Shown here in pieces: positions 7,423-16,669 of a DNA stretch of 27,387 bases. The first letter of the stretch is position 1, and each line of letters opens with the position of its first letter. This DNA is from Congregibacter sp. (GTDB taxonomy: Bacteria > Pseudomonadota > Gammaproteobacteria > Pseudomonadales > Halieaceae): positions 1 through 27,387 of the forward strand of contig JACETJ010000002.1 of assembly GCA_013911345.1 (NCBI GenBank). The letters run 5' to 3'. The notes under the pieces were generated by a model. It was not told the DNA's origin. It made no database searches and saw only the letters and a list, made by a program, of their open reading frames with translations. Both the position numbers and the translations under genes were made by a program.

Positions 7423-7683
7423 GACTTACTCCTTGTGTGTTGCTTTAAGAATTACGGAGGCAGTCTAGAATGTCACTGCCATCAGCGTCGCACTAATATA
7501 CCGAGGTTGTGCAATTTTGGCTTACTGGAAATATAAATAAAATCGATCGAAAAAAACGATTATCATTCGGGTTGATCAGGGAGGGCTACGAGGGACTGGA
7601 AACCCACCTTTCGACCAATCGGCGAAGATGATTGCGCGTGGGGTCACCCAGTTCCGCATCGCCACTCTGTTAGGAGAGGGATT
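7423..7683. other. Shared regulatory region between rubrerythrin gene and oxyR
   Basis: This 261-base gap is the longest non-coding stretch in the window and is clearly richer in A+T than its flanks between about 7490 and 7570. On the minus strand TATATT (7500-7495) could be a -10 element for the rubrerythrin gene, but no good -35 stands at the right distance, as is common for activator-dependent promoters. A Fur-box-like site lies near 7560. LysR-type regulators usually bind such divergent gaps, so OxyR binding here is expected, though I could not align a convincing OxyR site by eye. Confidence 0.55.
7552..7570 (-). promoter_or_regulatory. Fur-box-like operator
   Basis: On the minus strand the 19 bases contain AATGATAATC followed by GTTTTT. 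Compared with the classical Fur consensus GATAATGATAATCATTATC, 13 of 19 positions agree, including ten in a row. The site is about 130 bases upstream of the rubrerythrin start and about 115 upstream of the oxyR start. Iron control of an iron-storing or peroxide-reducing protein would make sense. No binding data can be inferred from sequence. Confidence 0.4.
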
Positions 7684-8583
7684 GTGCGTCAACCGACCTT
7701 GAAGCAGCTTCGTTATCTCTGTGCAGTAGCGGAGCACCAGCACTTCGGCCAGGCTGCAACCGCCTGCCACGTTAGCCAGAGCACGCTCAGTGCCGGTGTG
7801 CTTGAGCTCGAGGAAACCCTTGGCGCTAGTCTGGTGGAGCGCAACAACCGCAAGGTTTTCCTCACTTCTCTGGGCTCAGAGGTGGTGGGCCGGGCGCGGG
7901 ACTTGCTGGTTGATGTGGAGGACATGGTGAGCCTGTGTGCCGGCGCAGGCGTACCTTTTCAGGGTAGGTTGCGCCTCGGTGTGATCCCGACGGTGGCGCC
8001 TTACCTGCTACCCAACTTGCTGGGCAGAATTCGCTCTCAGCACCCTTCGTTCAAACTGTTCATCCGCGAGGATCTCAGTCAGCCACTGGTTGACGCGCTA
8101 TTAGCCGGTGAGCTCGACGTGTTGTTGCTTGCGTTGCCGTTTCCCGCTGAGCAGGTCGAGACCATGCCGCTACTCGAGGATGAGTTTCTGCTCGCCTGTC
8201 CAAAAGACCACCCGCTCGCGGGCAGGGCGCCGCTGCGGAGCACGGATTTGAAAGGTGAGTCGTTGCTCCTTCTGGAAGAGGGGCACTGTCTTCGTGACCA
8301 TGCGCTTGAGGCTTGCAAGCTGCGAGATTCTCAAATCACCGTGCCTTACCAGGCCACCAGTTTGGCAACCATTGTCCAGATGGCGGCCAACGGTATCGGG
8401 GTTACGCTGTTACCGGAAATGGCTGTCGAGGCCGGCATTGCCGGCAATACCGCCCTGGTTGTGAAGCCTTTTGATCAGCCAAATATCACGCGGCAGATCG
8501 GACTGATGTGGCGCAAGAAGACGCCGCGGCGTGTAGAGTTTCGCCAACTAGGAGAGTTGATCTCGGCTTCATTGGAGGGGTGA
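7684..8583 (+). CDS. oxyR: Hydrogen-peroxide-sensing LysR-type regulator OxyR
   Basis: A 299-residue LysR-type activator. The winged helix-turn-helix occupies about residues 4-62 (TLKQLRYLCAVAEHQHFGQA, then SQSTLSAGVLELEETLG). The effector domain contains GHCLRDHALEAC, in which C202 and C211 have the same spacing as the redox-active C199/C208 of E. coli OxyR. Both cysteines present is strong evidence for a true peroxide sensor rather than a generic LysR protein. Oxidation forms a disulfide and turns the tetramer into an activator of catalase, peroxidase and iron-storage genes. The start is GTG with AGGAG seven bases upstream. It is divergent from the rubrerythrin gene, a likely target, and its end faces the YgiQ gene 14 bases away. 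Confidence 0.95.
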   Translation: MRQPTLKQLRYLCAVAEHQHFGQAATACHVSQSTLSAGVLELEETLGASLVERNNRKVFLTSLGSEVVGRARDLLVDVEDMVSLCAGAGVPFQGRLRLGVIPTVAPYLLPNLLGRIRSQHPSFKLFIREDLSQPLVDALLAGELDVLLLALPFPAEQVETMPLLEDEFLLACPKDHPLAGRAPLRSTDLKGESLLLLEEGHCLRDHALEACKLRDSQITVPYQATSLATIVQMAANGIGVTLLPEMAVEAGIAGNTALVVKPFDQPNITRQIGLMWRKKTPRRVEFRQLGELISASLEG

Positions 8584-8597
8584 CGTAGCCCCATCCT

Positions 8598-10715
8598 TCA
8601 ACGGCGCCGGCCTTTGCCGCGCTGCTCCCCCGTGTGTTGGGTTCTGAAGTTACCACCCCCAGGCTTGACGACACGATGACGCTTGGGAGGTTGTCGGGAG
8701 GGGATGAGGTGTTTGGCGCCGTTGCCGATCAGATCCCGGCGGCCCATCTGTTTCAACGCTTTGCGGAGCAGCGGCCAGTTATCGGGGTCGTGGTAACGCA
8801 GAAACGCCTTGTGTAAGCGGCGCTGACTCAGCTTTTTCACAGTGCTCAATTTTTGACTGCCGCGTTTTACCCGCTGAAGAGGATTCATCCCTGTGTGGTA
8901 CATCGCAGTGGCTGTTGCCATGGGGGAAGGATAGAAGGTTTGCACCTGATCAGCGCGAAAGCGATGCTGTTTTAACCACAGCGCCAAGTGCATCATGTCC
9001 TCGTCGGTGGTTCCGGGGTGAGCGGCAATGAAATAGGGGATAAGGTACTGCTTCTTGCCTGCCTCACGAGAGAAGCGTTCGAACATCTCGGCGAATCGGT
9101 CATAGCTGCCCATGCCCGGCTTCATCATCTTGGAAAGCGGCCCAGATTCAGTATGTTCTGGCGCAATCTTCAGGTACCCACCCACATGATGGGTCACGAG
9201 TTCACGTACGTACTCTGGACTTTCGACCGCTAGGTCGTATCGGAGTCCTGAGGCAATCAGCACCTTTTTCACGCCCTCGGTCTGCCGTGCTTTGCGATAA
9301 AGGTTGATCAAAGGAGTGTGATCAGTATTCAGGTTTTTGCAGATGCCGGGGTACACGCAGCTGAGTTTTCTGCAGGCCGCTTCAGTTTCTTTGTCTTTGC
9401 AGGCAATGCGCCACATATTGGCGGTAGGGCCGCCGAGGTCAGAGATCACCCCGGTAAAAGCGGGGCTGGTATCGCGAATGCGTTCCACTTCTCGGAGCAC
9501 GGACGCTTCGGAGCGACTTTGAATAATGCGTCCCTCGTGCTCGGTGATGGAGCAAAAGGTGCAGCCACCAAAGCAGCCCCGCATGATGTTCACGGAATGT
9601 TGGATCATCTCCATGGCGGGAACCTCTGCGTCACCGTAGCTGGGATGAGGAAGTCGCTGGTACGGCAGCTCGAATACCCAGTCTAGTTCGTCGGTTTCCA
9701 ATGGAATTGGAGGCGGGTTCAGCCAGACTTCGCGGTCCCCGTGCGCTTGAATGAGAGGCAGCGCATTGTGTGGATTGGTCTCTTTGTGAAACACCCGCGA
9801 GGCGTGTGCATAAAGCACCGGATCCTCGGCCACAGCCTCGGCTGAAGGCAGACGAATCGCATGGGTATCCTGTTTAGAGCTGGCCATCAGGCGGACTGGC
9901 GTCGGGTCGGTCTCGCCGCTCTTGTCACTTTGACCCTCTGCACACGGCTCTGGCTCCATGCCCTCGTAGGGATTTGGATGCGCGTCGATCCGTCCGGGCG
10001 CATCGACTGATGTGGAGTTGATCAGGGTACGAGCCGCGGGCGGATGACGCGTGACAAAGGCGGTACCACGAATGTCCGTTATTTCTCTGACTGGCTCGCC
10101 ATTCGCCAGGCGGTGGGCAATATCGACAATCGCGCGTTCGGCATTGCCGAATACCAGCAAGTCGGCTCGGCTGTCGAGCAAAACCGATCGTTTCACCCTG
10201 TCACCCCAGTAGTCGTAATGGGCAATGCGCCGCAAACTGGCCTCAATGCCGCCAATAATAATGGGGACATCGCGATAGGCTTCCTTCAGCCTCTGGCTGT
10301 AGACCGTAACGGCCCGGTCAGGACGCTTGCCCGCTATGTTGCCGGGGGTGTAGGCGTCATCATTGCGACGCTTCCGATCAGCGGTGTAGTGGTTAATCAT
10401 GGAGTCCATGTTCCCCGCCGTGACGCCGAAGAAAAGGTTGGGCCGGCCGAGTGCGGTGAAGGGCTCAGCAGATTGCCAATCAGGTTGCGCAATCATACCA
10501 ACGCGAAACCCTTGCGCCTCCAGCACCCGGCCAATGACCGCCATGCCGAAACTGGGATGATCAACGTAGCCGTCTCCGGAGACAATAATGATGTCGCAAC
10601 TATCCCATCCAAGTTGCTCCATCTCTGTTCGGCACATAGGCAGCCAGGGCGCCGGACCCAGACACTCCGCCCAATGTTTACGGTAGCTAAATAGTGGCGT
10701 GGACGGATCAGGCAT
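8598..10715 (-). CDS. ygiQ: YgiQ family radical SAM protein
   Basis: At 705 residues this is close to full length for the YgiQ family (UPF0313). The N-terminal part ([20 protein letters not shown], then [17 protein letters not shown]) is the cobalamin-binding-like domain typical of the family. The radical SAM cluster is C381/C385/C388 in [13 protein letters not shown], giving C-x3-C-x2-C. It should use a [4Fe-4S] cluster and S-adenosylmethionine to make a 5'-deoxyadenosyl radical in the cytoplasm. I know of no established substrate for the family. The ATG overlaps the stop of the channel gene by eight bases (ATGCCTGA), so translation is probably coupled. The lysine/arginine-rich tail after about residue 640 could bind nucleic acid; that is speculation. 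Confidence 0.93.
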   Translation of the reverse strand: MPDPSTPLFSYRKHWAECLGPAPWLPMCRTEMEQLGWDSCDIIIVSGDGYVDHPSFGMAVIGRVLEAQGFRVGMIAQPDWQSAEPFTALGRPNLFFGVTAGNMDSMINHYTADRKRRNDDAYTPGNIAGKRPDRAVTVYSQRLKEAYRDVPIIIGGIEASLRRIAHYDYWGDRVKRSVLLDSRADLLVFGNAERAIVDIAHRLANGEPVREITDIRGTAFVTRHPPAARTLINSTSVDAPGRIDAHPNPYEGMEPEPCAEGQSDKSGETDPTPVRLMASSKQDTHAIRLPSAEAVAEDPVLYAHASRVFHKETNPHNALPLIQAHGDREVWLNPPPIPLETDELDWVFELPYQRLPHPSYGDAEVPAMEMIQHSVNIMRGCFGGCTFCSITEHEGRIIQSRSEASVLREVERIRDTSPAFTGVISDLGGPTANMWRIACKDKETEAACRKLSCVYPGICKNLNTDHTPLINLYRKARQTEGVKKVLIASGLRYDLAVESPEYVRELVTHHVGGYLKIAPEHTESGPLSKMMKPGMGSYDRFAEMFERFSREAGKKQYLIPYFIAAHPGTTDEDMMHLALWLKQHRFRADQVQTFYPSPMATATAMYHTGMNPLQRVKRGSQKLSTVKKLSQRRLHKAFLRYHDPDNWPLLRKALKQMGRRDLIGNGAKHLIPSRQPPKRHRVVKPGGGNFRTQHTGEQRGKGRRR

Positions 10716-11610
10716 CGCGTTGTGCTCGCTCTCTCAAGTCACTGGGCACGTCGAGCGCTGCCCCGCAGTGTTTGCAATGGCGGGCGTCGAGAGTGTGTCC
10801 TTGTTTGGCGCATACAGGGCAATTCCAAGGGAGTGTTGGCTGGGTAGCACGCTGCTCGTTGATGCGCTCCCAGAGTTTACGGGTAATGATGGCCGTTGGG
10901 ACGGCAATGATGGAATAACCCACCAGCATCCCAAACCCAGCAACAAAACGTCCCGCAGACGTTTGCGGCACGAGATCACCGTAGCCGACGGTGGTGATGG
11001 TGACCACCGCCCAGTAAATACTCAAGGGAATGCTGGTGAACCCGTGAGTTGGGCCTTCAATGACATAGATGACACAGGCGAAAACCACGACGACCAACAT
11101 CACCAGGATGAGAAAGACAAAAATCGAGCGCGACGTGCTCCGCAATACAGCAAGAATTTCATTGAGTTCGGAAAACAGCGACACCAGTCGAAACACGCGA
11201 AAGACCCTCAGCACTCTCAATAATCGAATGACGACCAGGGGCGCTGCTTCTGGAAATATAAAAGCGATGTAGGTGGGCACAATCGCGAGTAAATCGACGA
11301 TACCCCAAAAGCTGAGCAGGTACGCGGGCCTGTTGTGGGTGCACCATATCCGGGTGAAATATTCGAGAGTAAACAGCCCGGTAAAAAACAGCTCGGCATA
11401 CCAGAATCCAGCGCCTACAGCGCCGTCCAGCTCGGGAACGGAATCCAATACCACAACGGTAACGCTGAGAAGAATTGCGGCGATCAGCGTCATGTCAAAA
11501 CGCCGACCGGGCAGCGTGCCCGTTCCAAAAATAATGATTTCTAGCTGGCGCTGTAGTTCGCTTTGTCCCGGTTCAGGGCGCTCGTTAAGCGGTTGTCTTC
11601 GCCCAATCAC
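10708..11610 (-). CDS. Voltage-gated K+ channel with C-terminal zinc ribbon
   Basis: A 300-residue six-helix ion channel of the VIC superfamily. The S4 sensor carries five arginines at every third position (R129, R132, R135, R138, R141). The K+ selectivity filter is TTVGYGD at residues 206-212 between S5 and S6. A short N-terminal cytoplasmic helix and an S1 beginning near residue 40 match bacterial Kv channels. After S6 a small domain holds C264-x2-C267 and C279-x2-C282, a zinc-ribbon pattern that could sense metal or redox state or help assemble the tetramer. It overlaps the TesA-like gene by four bases upstream and ygiQ by eight downstream, so the three form one operon. Confidence 0.92.
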   Translation of the reverse strand: MIGRRQPLNERPEPGQSELQRQLEIIIFGTGTLPGRRFDMTLIAAILLSVTVVVLDSVPELDGAVGAGFWYAELFFTGLFTLEYFTRIWCTHNRPAYLLSFWGIVDLLAIVPTYIAFIFPEAAPLVVIRLLRVLRVFRVFRLVSLFSELNEILAVLRSTSRSIFVFLILVMLVVVVFACVIYVIEGPTHGFTSIPLSIYWAVVTITTVGYGDLVPQTSAGRFVAGFGMLVGYSIIAVPTAIITRKLWERINEQRATQPTLPWNCPVCAKQGHTLDARHCKHCGAALDVPSDLRERAQRDA

Positions 11611-12248
11611 AGCAGAGCCTCAAGACTGCGCCAGACGCTGTCCAGAATGAGTGGCTGAGCTTCGATGGTCGGATGAATGCCATCTGGCTGCATCAAGCTG
11701 GCCTTCAGCGCAACGGATTCCAGGGGAAAGTCAGCGAGAGTCGCGCCAGTGAGCTCAGCCGCTTGGACGAAGCTGGCGCGAAAGGCATCGGTATAAAACT
11801 TGCCCAGGTTTGGCGGGATTTCCATAGGCAGAATCAATGTCTGCGCGCCAGCGTTTTGGGACAGCACCACCATCTTGACGAGATTGTCGCGCAGTTGGGT
11901 TACTGGATACCCGCGGAGCCCGTCGTTTCCGCCCAACTCGATAATGACAACGCCGGGCTGGTGGCTCTCAAGCAGCGCCGGAAGTCTGCGTAAGCCGCCT
12001 GCGGAAGTGTCCCCTGATATACTGGCGTTGACGGTGTGGTACGGCCGCTCTTCTGCCTTCAAGCGATTACCTAGCAACGCCACCCATCCTTGTTCCAGCG
12101 ACATGCCGTACGCGGCGCTGATACTGTCACCGAGCACGAGGATGGGTCGAGTCTGCTGTGCGGTCGCCTGATATGAGATGGCGAGTAATAGCAATCCGAG
12201 CCAAGCTCCGACTCGTAACCGTCGTGCGAGGACACGCTGTATGATCAA
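11607..12248 (-). CDS. tesA: Exported SGNH/GDSL esterase, TesA-like
   Basis: The 213-residue product is an SGNH hydrolase of the TesA (thioesterase I / arylesterase / lysophospholipase L1) type. A signal peptide of about 30 residues (two Arg clusters, a Leu-rich core, cut after ATA) sends it to the periplasm. The four blocks are GDS (S42), the glycine of ISGD (G79), GGND (N108) and DGIHP (D189, H192). It cleaves acyl esters and thioesters. The start is TTG, supported by AAGGAG ten bases upstream and by a stop codon just beyond; no upstream ATG exists in frame. The divergent ybbA-ybbP pair matches the E. coli arrangement. Confidence 0.9.
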   Translation of the reverse strand: MIIQRVLARRLRVGAWLGLLLLAISYQATAQQTRPILVLGDSISAAYGMSLEQGWVALLGNRLKAEERPYHTVNASISGDTSAGGLRRLPALLESHQPGVVIIELGGNDGLRGYPVTQLRDNLVKMVVLSQNAGAQTLILPMEIPPNLGKFYTDAFRASFVQAAELTGATLADFPLESVALKASLMQPDGIHPTIEAQPLILDSVWRSLEALL

Positions 12249-12903
12249 AGTTAATCAACTCCTTAAAACCGTGCCGACCGCCGACGGTGATCTCACCATA
12301 CTGCGGGGTGTCGATCTGAGTATCGCGGCGGGTGCTTCTGCCGCCATCGTCGGTGCGTCCGGATCGGGTAAGTCTACCCTGCTGGGGCTCCTTGCGGGCA
12401 TGGATGTCGCTTCAGCGGGAGAGGTTTGGCTGGACGGCGTCTGTATTAGCACGCTAGATGAGGATGAGCGAGCCCGCCTTCGCGCAGAGAAAGTAGGCTT
12501 CGTTTTCCAGAGTTTCCAGTTATTGCCCGCGCTGACGGCGAGAGAAAACGTCATGTTGCCGCTTGAGCTGGCTGGCGTGAGAGACGCACGGCAGACCGCA
12601 GAGCGGTTTTTGGCGGAGGTAGGGCTACAAGAGAGGCTTGACCACTATCCGACCACGTTGTCGGGGGGCGAGCAGCAGCGCGTGGCGATCGCACGAGCCT
12701 TTGCCAGGGAGCCCGCGGTTTTATTCGCTGATGAGCCCACCGGGAATCTGGATACGCGTACTGGAGAGCGAATCATCGATTTGCTGTTCGAGCTGAACGC
12801 CCGGGCGAGTACGACCCTGGTCTTGGTAACTCACGACGAAAGACTCGCCGAGCGCTGTGATCAACGTTTCTCCATGACAGCTGGGGAGTTGTCTGGGTCG
12901 TGA
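12241..12903 (+). CDS. ybbA: ABC transporter ATPase, YbbA type
   Basis: A 220-residue ATPase of the LolD/MacB-like group. Walker A is GASGSGKST (38-46), the Q-loop is Q90 in [10 protein letters not shown], the signature is LSGGEQQ (140-146), Walker B is LFADEP (161-166) and the switch His is H198 in VTHDE. It powers a MacB/FtsX-like mechanism on the inner membrane with the permease that follows, which is not a classical transporter. ATG 12241 is preferred over a longer frame from 12178 because it is preceded by GAGGA at good spacing and begins like the family ([11 protein letters not shown]). Its first eight bases overlap the start of the divergent tesA gene. Confidence 0.92.
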   Translation: MIKVNQLLKTVPTADGDLTILRGVDLSIAAGASAAIVGASGSGKSTLLGLLAGMDVASAGEVWLDGVCISTLDEDERARLRAEKVGFVFQSFQLLPALTARENVMLPLELAGVRDARQTAERFLAEVGLQERLDHYPTTLSGGEQQRVAIARAFAREPAVLFADEPTGNLDTRTGERIIDLLFELNARASTTLVLVTHDERLAERCDQRFSMTAGELSGS

Positions 12904-15383
12904 GGCAGGCGCTTACCTGGAAATTATTGGCGCGCGAGTGGCGGAGCGGAGAGCTCGGCATTCTCCTGATGGCCCTTGTTTTGGCGGTGTCTGTGGTGGT
13001 GGGTGTGAGCAGTTTTGTGACGCGCTTGCAATCTGCCCTGCTGTCGGAAAGCGCTCGATTTCTGGCGGCGGATATGGTGGTGGTCAGCAGGGCACCCATT
13101 CCGGAGTTGTGGGTGAGCAGGGCTGAGGCGATGACACTACGCCCGACAGGAGTTGTCGGGTTCCCTTCGATGGCAGTGGCAGATATCGACCACATGGCTT
13201 TGGTCTCGATTAAGGCTGTTTCACCGGGTTATCCATTGCGCGGAGAGTTGCAGTGGTCTGAGGAACCCTATGGCGAGGTGCGGCCCGGTGGTGATATCCC
13301 CGGGCAAGGCGAGGTCTGGCTCGCGCCGCGGCTATTCGCGCTGCTCGATGTCAACTTGGGTGACGAAATCATTGTTGGAGAGCAGCCGCTTGTTATTACT
13401 GGTTCGGTTCGGGGGGAGCCCGATGCAACAACCGCGGTTTTTGGATTCGGGCCTCGATTGTTGATGAACACCGCCGACATTCCGGCTACCGGCGTGGTCC
13501 AGCCGGGGAGCCGTGTGGAGTACAGGTTGCTATTGGGCGGTGATACTAATTCGGTGGCCGAATTCAGCGAGTGGGTGACGCCGCTACTTGGCCAGGGCCA
13601 GCGGCTAGACTCGGTTGAGGGTGCTCAGCCGAGCATCGGTGAGACGCTTGATAGAGCGCAAGGATTTTTATTGCTAGCGGGCAGCCTTGCCGTCGTCCTC
13701 GCCGCCGCGGCAATCACCCTGGCCAGTCGCCGCTTTGGTGAACGGCACACACAGTATGTCGCGATCCTGAAAAGTTTGGGAGCGCAGTCCCGAGAGATCT
13801 CGTGGCTGTACGGCCGCAGTTTGTTTTGGATCGGCGTGATGGGCACGATCGCGGGTTGTCTTCTGGGATGGGTTTTACAAGAAACTTTCATCAGGGTGCT
13901 TGGCGCCATGTTGCCGGTCGATCCCGGCGCCGCGGGCAGCAAGCCGGCGCTGATTGGCGCTGTGACTGCGGCAGTGTGTTTGGTGTTTTTTGCCTGGCCG
14001 CCGCTTCGCCGGCTCGGCGAAGCCTCTCCGCTCAGGGTCTTGCGTGCTGATCTTGGTGTTGCCGATGCGCAGCGCAAGCGCGACTTCTTTGCAGGTGGCT
14101 TGGCCATTGTGGGACTGATGTGGTGGTACAGCGGCAGTGCGGTGGTCACGGGTGCCGTCATAGCAGGGCTTTGTGTGGTGATGGGGCTGGGTTTCATTGC
14201 AGCGAGTGTGCTGCTTTCAGGAGGGCGCTCTGTCGGCGGCTTCGCAGGCAGCATTTGGCGAGTGGCGCTGGCGGGCTTGCAGCGTCGTGGGCGCGCCAAT
14301 GCGCTGCAGATGGTGATCTTCGCCATGGCGATCATGCTGATGCTGCTGCTGTCAGTGGTTCGAACGTCATTAATTGGTCAATGGCAGGCGCAGCTACCTG
14401 TGGACGCACCGAACCACTTTTTACTGAATCTCGCCCCCGAAGAGCGATTGACGCTAGAAGGCTTTTTCTCCGATAACGATGTGCGCGCAGAGACGCTGTA
14501 TCCGATGACCCGGGGCAGGGTGATGAGCGTGAATGATTCGCCGTTGCCGAAGTGGGAGGAGGTGATGGAGGACGGATCGCCGCGGCAGCGAGAGGCGAAT
14601 TTCACTTGGTCAGACCCTTTGCCCAATGGTAACGAGTTGTTAGAGGGTGAGTGGTGGCATGCAGACACGGAAGAGGCATTGGTGTCTATCGAGGAAGACT
14701 TTGCCCGAGATATCGGCGCAGGGGTCGGTGATCGCTTGACGTTGCTTATCGGCGCGGACCCCCTTGAGGTCACGGTTCAAAGCGTCCGCTCGGTGGATTG
14801 GCAGTCGATGCGGCCCAATTTCTTCATGGTTTTTCCCCGCAAGGTGCTCGAGGCATTTCCGGGCATGTATATGACGAGTTTTCGCCTGCTTCCTGACCAA
14901 AAGCCGCTCCTCAATCAGTTGGTGCGGGCGCTGCCTACGGTGACGGTGATTGAGCTTGATATCGTCATCCGCGAAATGCGCGCTGTGGTGGATCAGGTTG
15001 CGCGCGCGTTGGAGTTGGTGCTTGGGGTGATTTTGATGGCGGGGGGTCTTGTGCTGATTTCCGGTGTTCGCTCCAGTTTGGATGGACGGCTACGCGAGAG
15101 CGCTTTGCTTCGGGCTGTGGGAGCCCGAAGGGGGCTGGTGCTTGGTGCGCTCTGGATTGAGTTTCTGGTGCTGGGTGGGCTTGCTGGGCTGCTGGCTGCC
15201 GTCGGCGCTGAGGTGGCAGCATGGGGTTTGCAGACTCAGGTCTTCTCCATGAGCTGGACGTCGACCCCCCTTATGTGGGCTCTGGGACCCATATTGGGCG
15301 CTTTAATCGTTGGCGGACTCGGCGTTTGGTCTTGCAGGCGAGTGGTGAATGTCCCGCCTGTGGTGATCCTCAGAGAGGTTTAA
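12900..15383 (+). CDS. ybbP: ABC transporter permease, YbbP/FtsX type
   Basis: An 827-residue inner-membrane protein with the FtsX/MacB architecture. A first helix spans about residues 20-40, a large periplasmic domain runs from 45 to 250, and a first block of helices lies at 255-275, 308-328 and 350-370. Further helices lie around 400-480, a second periplasmic domain runs to about 690, and a final four-helix block ends in PPVVILREV. The GTG start overlaps the ybbA stop by four bases (GTGA). Such proteins use ATP-driven movement to act on substrates in the periplasm, often lipoproteins, lipids or toxins. The specific role of YbbA-YbbP is not established as far as I know. Pairing with an exported esterase suggests lipid or envelope work. 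Confidence 0.92.
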   Translation: MRQALTWKLLAREWRSGELGILLMALVLAVSVVVGVSSFVTRLQSALLSESARFLAADMVVVSRAPIPELWVSRAEAMTLRPTGVVGFPSMAVADIDHMALVSIKAVSPGYPLRGELQWSEEPYGEVRPGGDIPGQGEVWLAPRLFALLDVNLGDEIIVGEQPLVITGSVRGEPDATTAVFGFGPRLLMNTADIPATGVVQPGSRVEYRLLLGGDTNSVAEFSEWVTPLLGQGQRLDSVEGAQPSIGETLDRAQGFLLLAGSLAVVLAAAAITLASRRFGERHTQYVAILKSLGAQSREISWLYGRSLFWIGVMGTIAGCLLGWVLQETFIRVLGAMLPVDPGAAGSKPALIGAVTAAVCLVFFAWPPLRRLGEASPLRVLRADLGVADAQRKRDFFAGGLAIVGLMWWYSGSAVVTGAVIAGLCVVMGLGFIAASVLLSGGRSVGGFAGSIWRVALAGLQRRGRANALQMVIFAMAIMLMLLLSVVRTSLIGQWQAQLPVDAPNHFLLNLAPEERLTLEGFFSDNDVRAETLYPMTRGRVMSVNDSPLPKWEEVMEDGSPRQREANFTWSDPLPNGNELLEGEWWHADTEEALVSIEEDFARDIGAGVGDRLTLLIGADPLEVTVQSVRSVDWQSMRPNFFMVFPRKVLEAFPGMYMTSFRLLPDQKPLLNQLVRALPTVTVIELDIVIREMRAVVDQVARALELVLGVILMAGGLVLISGVRSSLDGRLRESALLRAVGARRGLVLGALWIEFLVLGGLAGLLAAVGAEVAAWGLQTQVFSMSWTSTPLMWALGPILGALIVGGLGVWSCRRVVNVPPVVILREV

Positions 15384-15400
15384 GCGCGCAAAGCGGAGGC

Positions 15401-15420
15401 AGCAGTTCTCATTTACTGCT
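15401..15420. other. Small hairpin in convergent gap ybbP/mdh
   Basis: AGCAGT and ACTGCT form a perfect 6-bp stem with an eight-base loop, in the 103-base gap between the converging ybbP and mdh genes. Neither side has a T-run, so it is a poor rho-independent terminator for either strand. It is the only structure I can point to in this gap. Confidence 0.3.
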
Positions 15421-15486
15421 CATCGCTTCAGCGCATGTCATTGCCTTATGGCTGTCCTGAGACCCTTGGTCGGTGAGGGCCCAACA

Positions 15487-16467
15487 TCAGCCCAGCAGGT
15501 GGGCTACCGCATCTCGCTCTTCTGTCAGCTCCTGCGCGGTGGCGTCCATCTTCTCCCGACTGAACGGAGAGATCTCCAGCCCCTGCACAATTTCCCACTG
15601 CCCATCTCGACAGCGGCACGGGAACGAGTAGATCAGCCCAGGTTCAATATCGTATGAGCCATCGGAAATCACACCCATGGAAACCCAGTCGTCTTCCGCG
15701 GTCCCCAGTGCCCAGCTGCGCATGTGATCGATAGCGGCATTAGCTGCTGAGGCCGCAGACGAAGCGCCCCTTGCCTCAATGATCGCTGCGCCACGCTGTT
15801 GGACGGTCGGAATAAAGGTGTCGTTGTACCACTCCATATCCAGGTCCTTCATTGCAGAGTTTCCAGATACCAGGGCGTGATGAAGATCTGGATATTGGGT
15901 GGCAGAGTGATTGCCCCAAATGATCATCTGGCGAATGTCATTCACGGTTGAACTCATTCTCTGTGCCAACTGGGTTTTTGCTCGATTGTGGTCGAGACGT
16001 GTCATTGCAGTGAATTGACGTGGCTCAATATCAGGTGCGTTGCGCTGGGTGATCAGGGCGTTGGTATTGGCGGGATTGCCAACCACCAGCACTTTAATGC
16101 CTCGGCTCGCGACGGCATTGATCGCTTTGCCCTGCACACCAAAAATAGCAGCATTGGCCTCGAGGAGATCCTTGCGTTCCATGCCCGGGCCGCGGGGTCG
16201 TGCGCCGACGAGGAGCGCATAATCCGTATCTTTAAATGCGACCTCTGGGTCATCGGTGCAGATCACGTCGGTCAACAATGGAAACGCGCAGTCATCCAGC
16301 TCCATTTTGACGCCTCCCAATGCATCCATGGCTGGGGTGATATCCAGTAGCTGTAGAATGACCGGTTGGTCGTCACCCAGCATTGACCCCGAAGCGATCC
16401 TAAAGAGGAGGGCGTAACCAATTTGTCCTGCGGCGCCGGTGACAGTGACGCGAACGGGTGCTTTCAT
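15487..16467 (-). CDS. mdh: Malate dehydrogenase
   Basis: A 326-residue NAD-dependent malate dehydrogenase of the TCA cycle, interconverting malate and oxaloacetate in the cytoplasm. The N-terminal Rossmann loop is [10 protein letters not shown] (11-20), and D42 at the end of beta-2 fits NAD over NADP. Substrate residues are R92 and R98 in [14 protein letters not shown] and R157 in MTRLDHNRA. The catalytic relay is D159/H187 ([10 protein letters not shown]). The length and the [13 protein letters not shown] motif place it in the cytosolic-type group shared by Burkholderia and Xanthomonas rather than the 312-residue E. coli type. A good Shine-Dalgarno (AAGGAAC) lies before the ATG. It is monocistronic in this window. 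Confidence 0.97.
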   Translation of the reverse strand: MKAPVRVTVTGAAGQIGYALLFRIASGSMLGDDQPVILQLLDITPAMDALGGVKMELDDCAFPLLTDVICTDDPEVAFKDTDYALLVGARPRGPGMERKDLLEANAAIFGVQGKAINAVASRGIKVLVVGNPANTNALITQRNAPDIEPRQFTAMTRLDHNRAKTQLAQRMSSTVNDIRQMIIWGNHSATQYPDLHHALVSGNSAMKDLDMEWYNDTFIPTVQQRGAAIIEARGASSAASAANAAIDHMRSWALGTAEDDWVSMGVISDGSYDIEPGLIYSFPCRCRDGQWEIVQGLEISPFSREKMDATAQELTEERDAVAHLLG

Positions 16468-16520
16468 GATGAGGTTCCTTGCTTGTTTGCAAATTGCGGA
16501 GAGGAATTAAGGCGGGGCGG

Positions 16521-16549
16521 ATTGTCCTGTCAGACGAGCGAAAACTCAA
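16521..16549 (-). promoter_or_regulatory. mdh: Candidate sigma-70 promoter of mdh
   Basis: On the minus strand TTGAGT and GACAAT stand 17 bases apart, each matching four of six consensus positions. The site ends about 53 bases before the mdh ATG. It is back to back with the candidate ttcA promoter in the same gap. Confidence 0.4.
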
Positions 16550-16581
16550 GTCACTAGGGCTACAGGCCGGCTGAGACACTT

Positions 16582-16610
16582 TTGCGCCGCGCGATGGTCT
16601 CTCCTATCAT
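16582..16610 (+). promoter_or_regulatory. Candidate sigma-70 promoter of ttcA-ccm
   Basis: TTGCGC and TATCAT are exactly 17 bases apart (three and five of six consensus positions). The -10 element ends 59 bases before the ttcA ATG. The leader would include a 6-bp hairpin (ACCGCT/AGCGGT, 16634-16648) just before the ribosome-binding site. Because ttcA and ccm overlap, this may drive the whole ten-gene unit. Confidence 0.4.
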
Positions 16611-16669
16611 CGGCAGCTTCACAACACCAACACACCGCTCTGAGCGGTTCAGCATGGCAGGAAAGCGTG

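Noticed and set aside
7546..7560. ATCG-N7-CGAT inverted repeat as an OxyR site
   Set aside because: Arms of four bases do not extend and do not fit the ATAG/CTAT pattern of OxyR sites; the overlapping Fur-like match is stronger.
10044..10694. 216-codon plus-strand frame opposite ygiQ
   Set aside because: It mirrors the conserved N-terminal coding region of ygiQ and has no family features or ribosome-binding sequence of note.
13625..14335. 236-codon frame on the minus strand opposite ybbP
   Set aside because: It is rich in Pro, Ser, Thr and Arg, has no recognisable domain, and lies wholly inside a convincing ybbP frame; it is a G+C-driven shadow.
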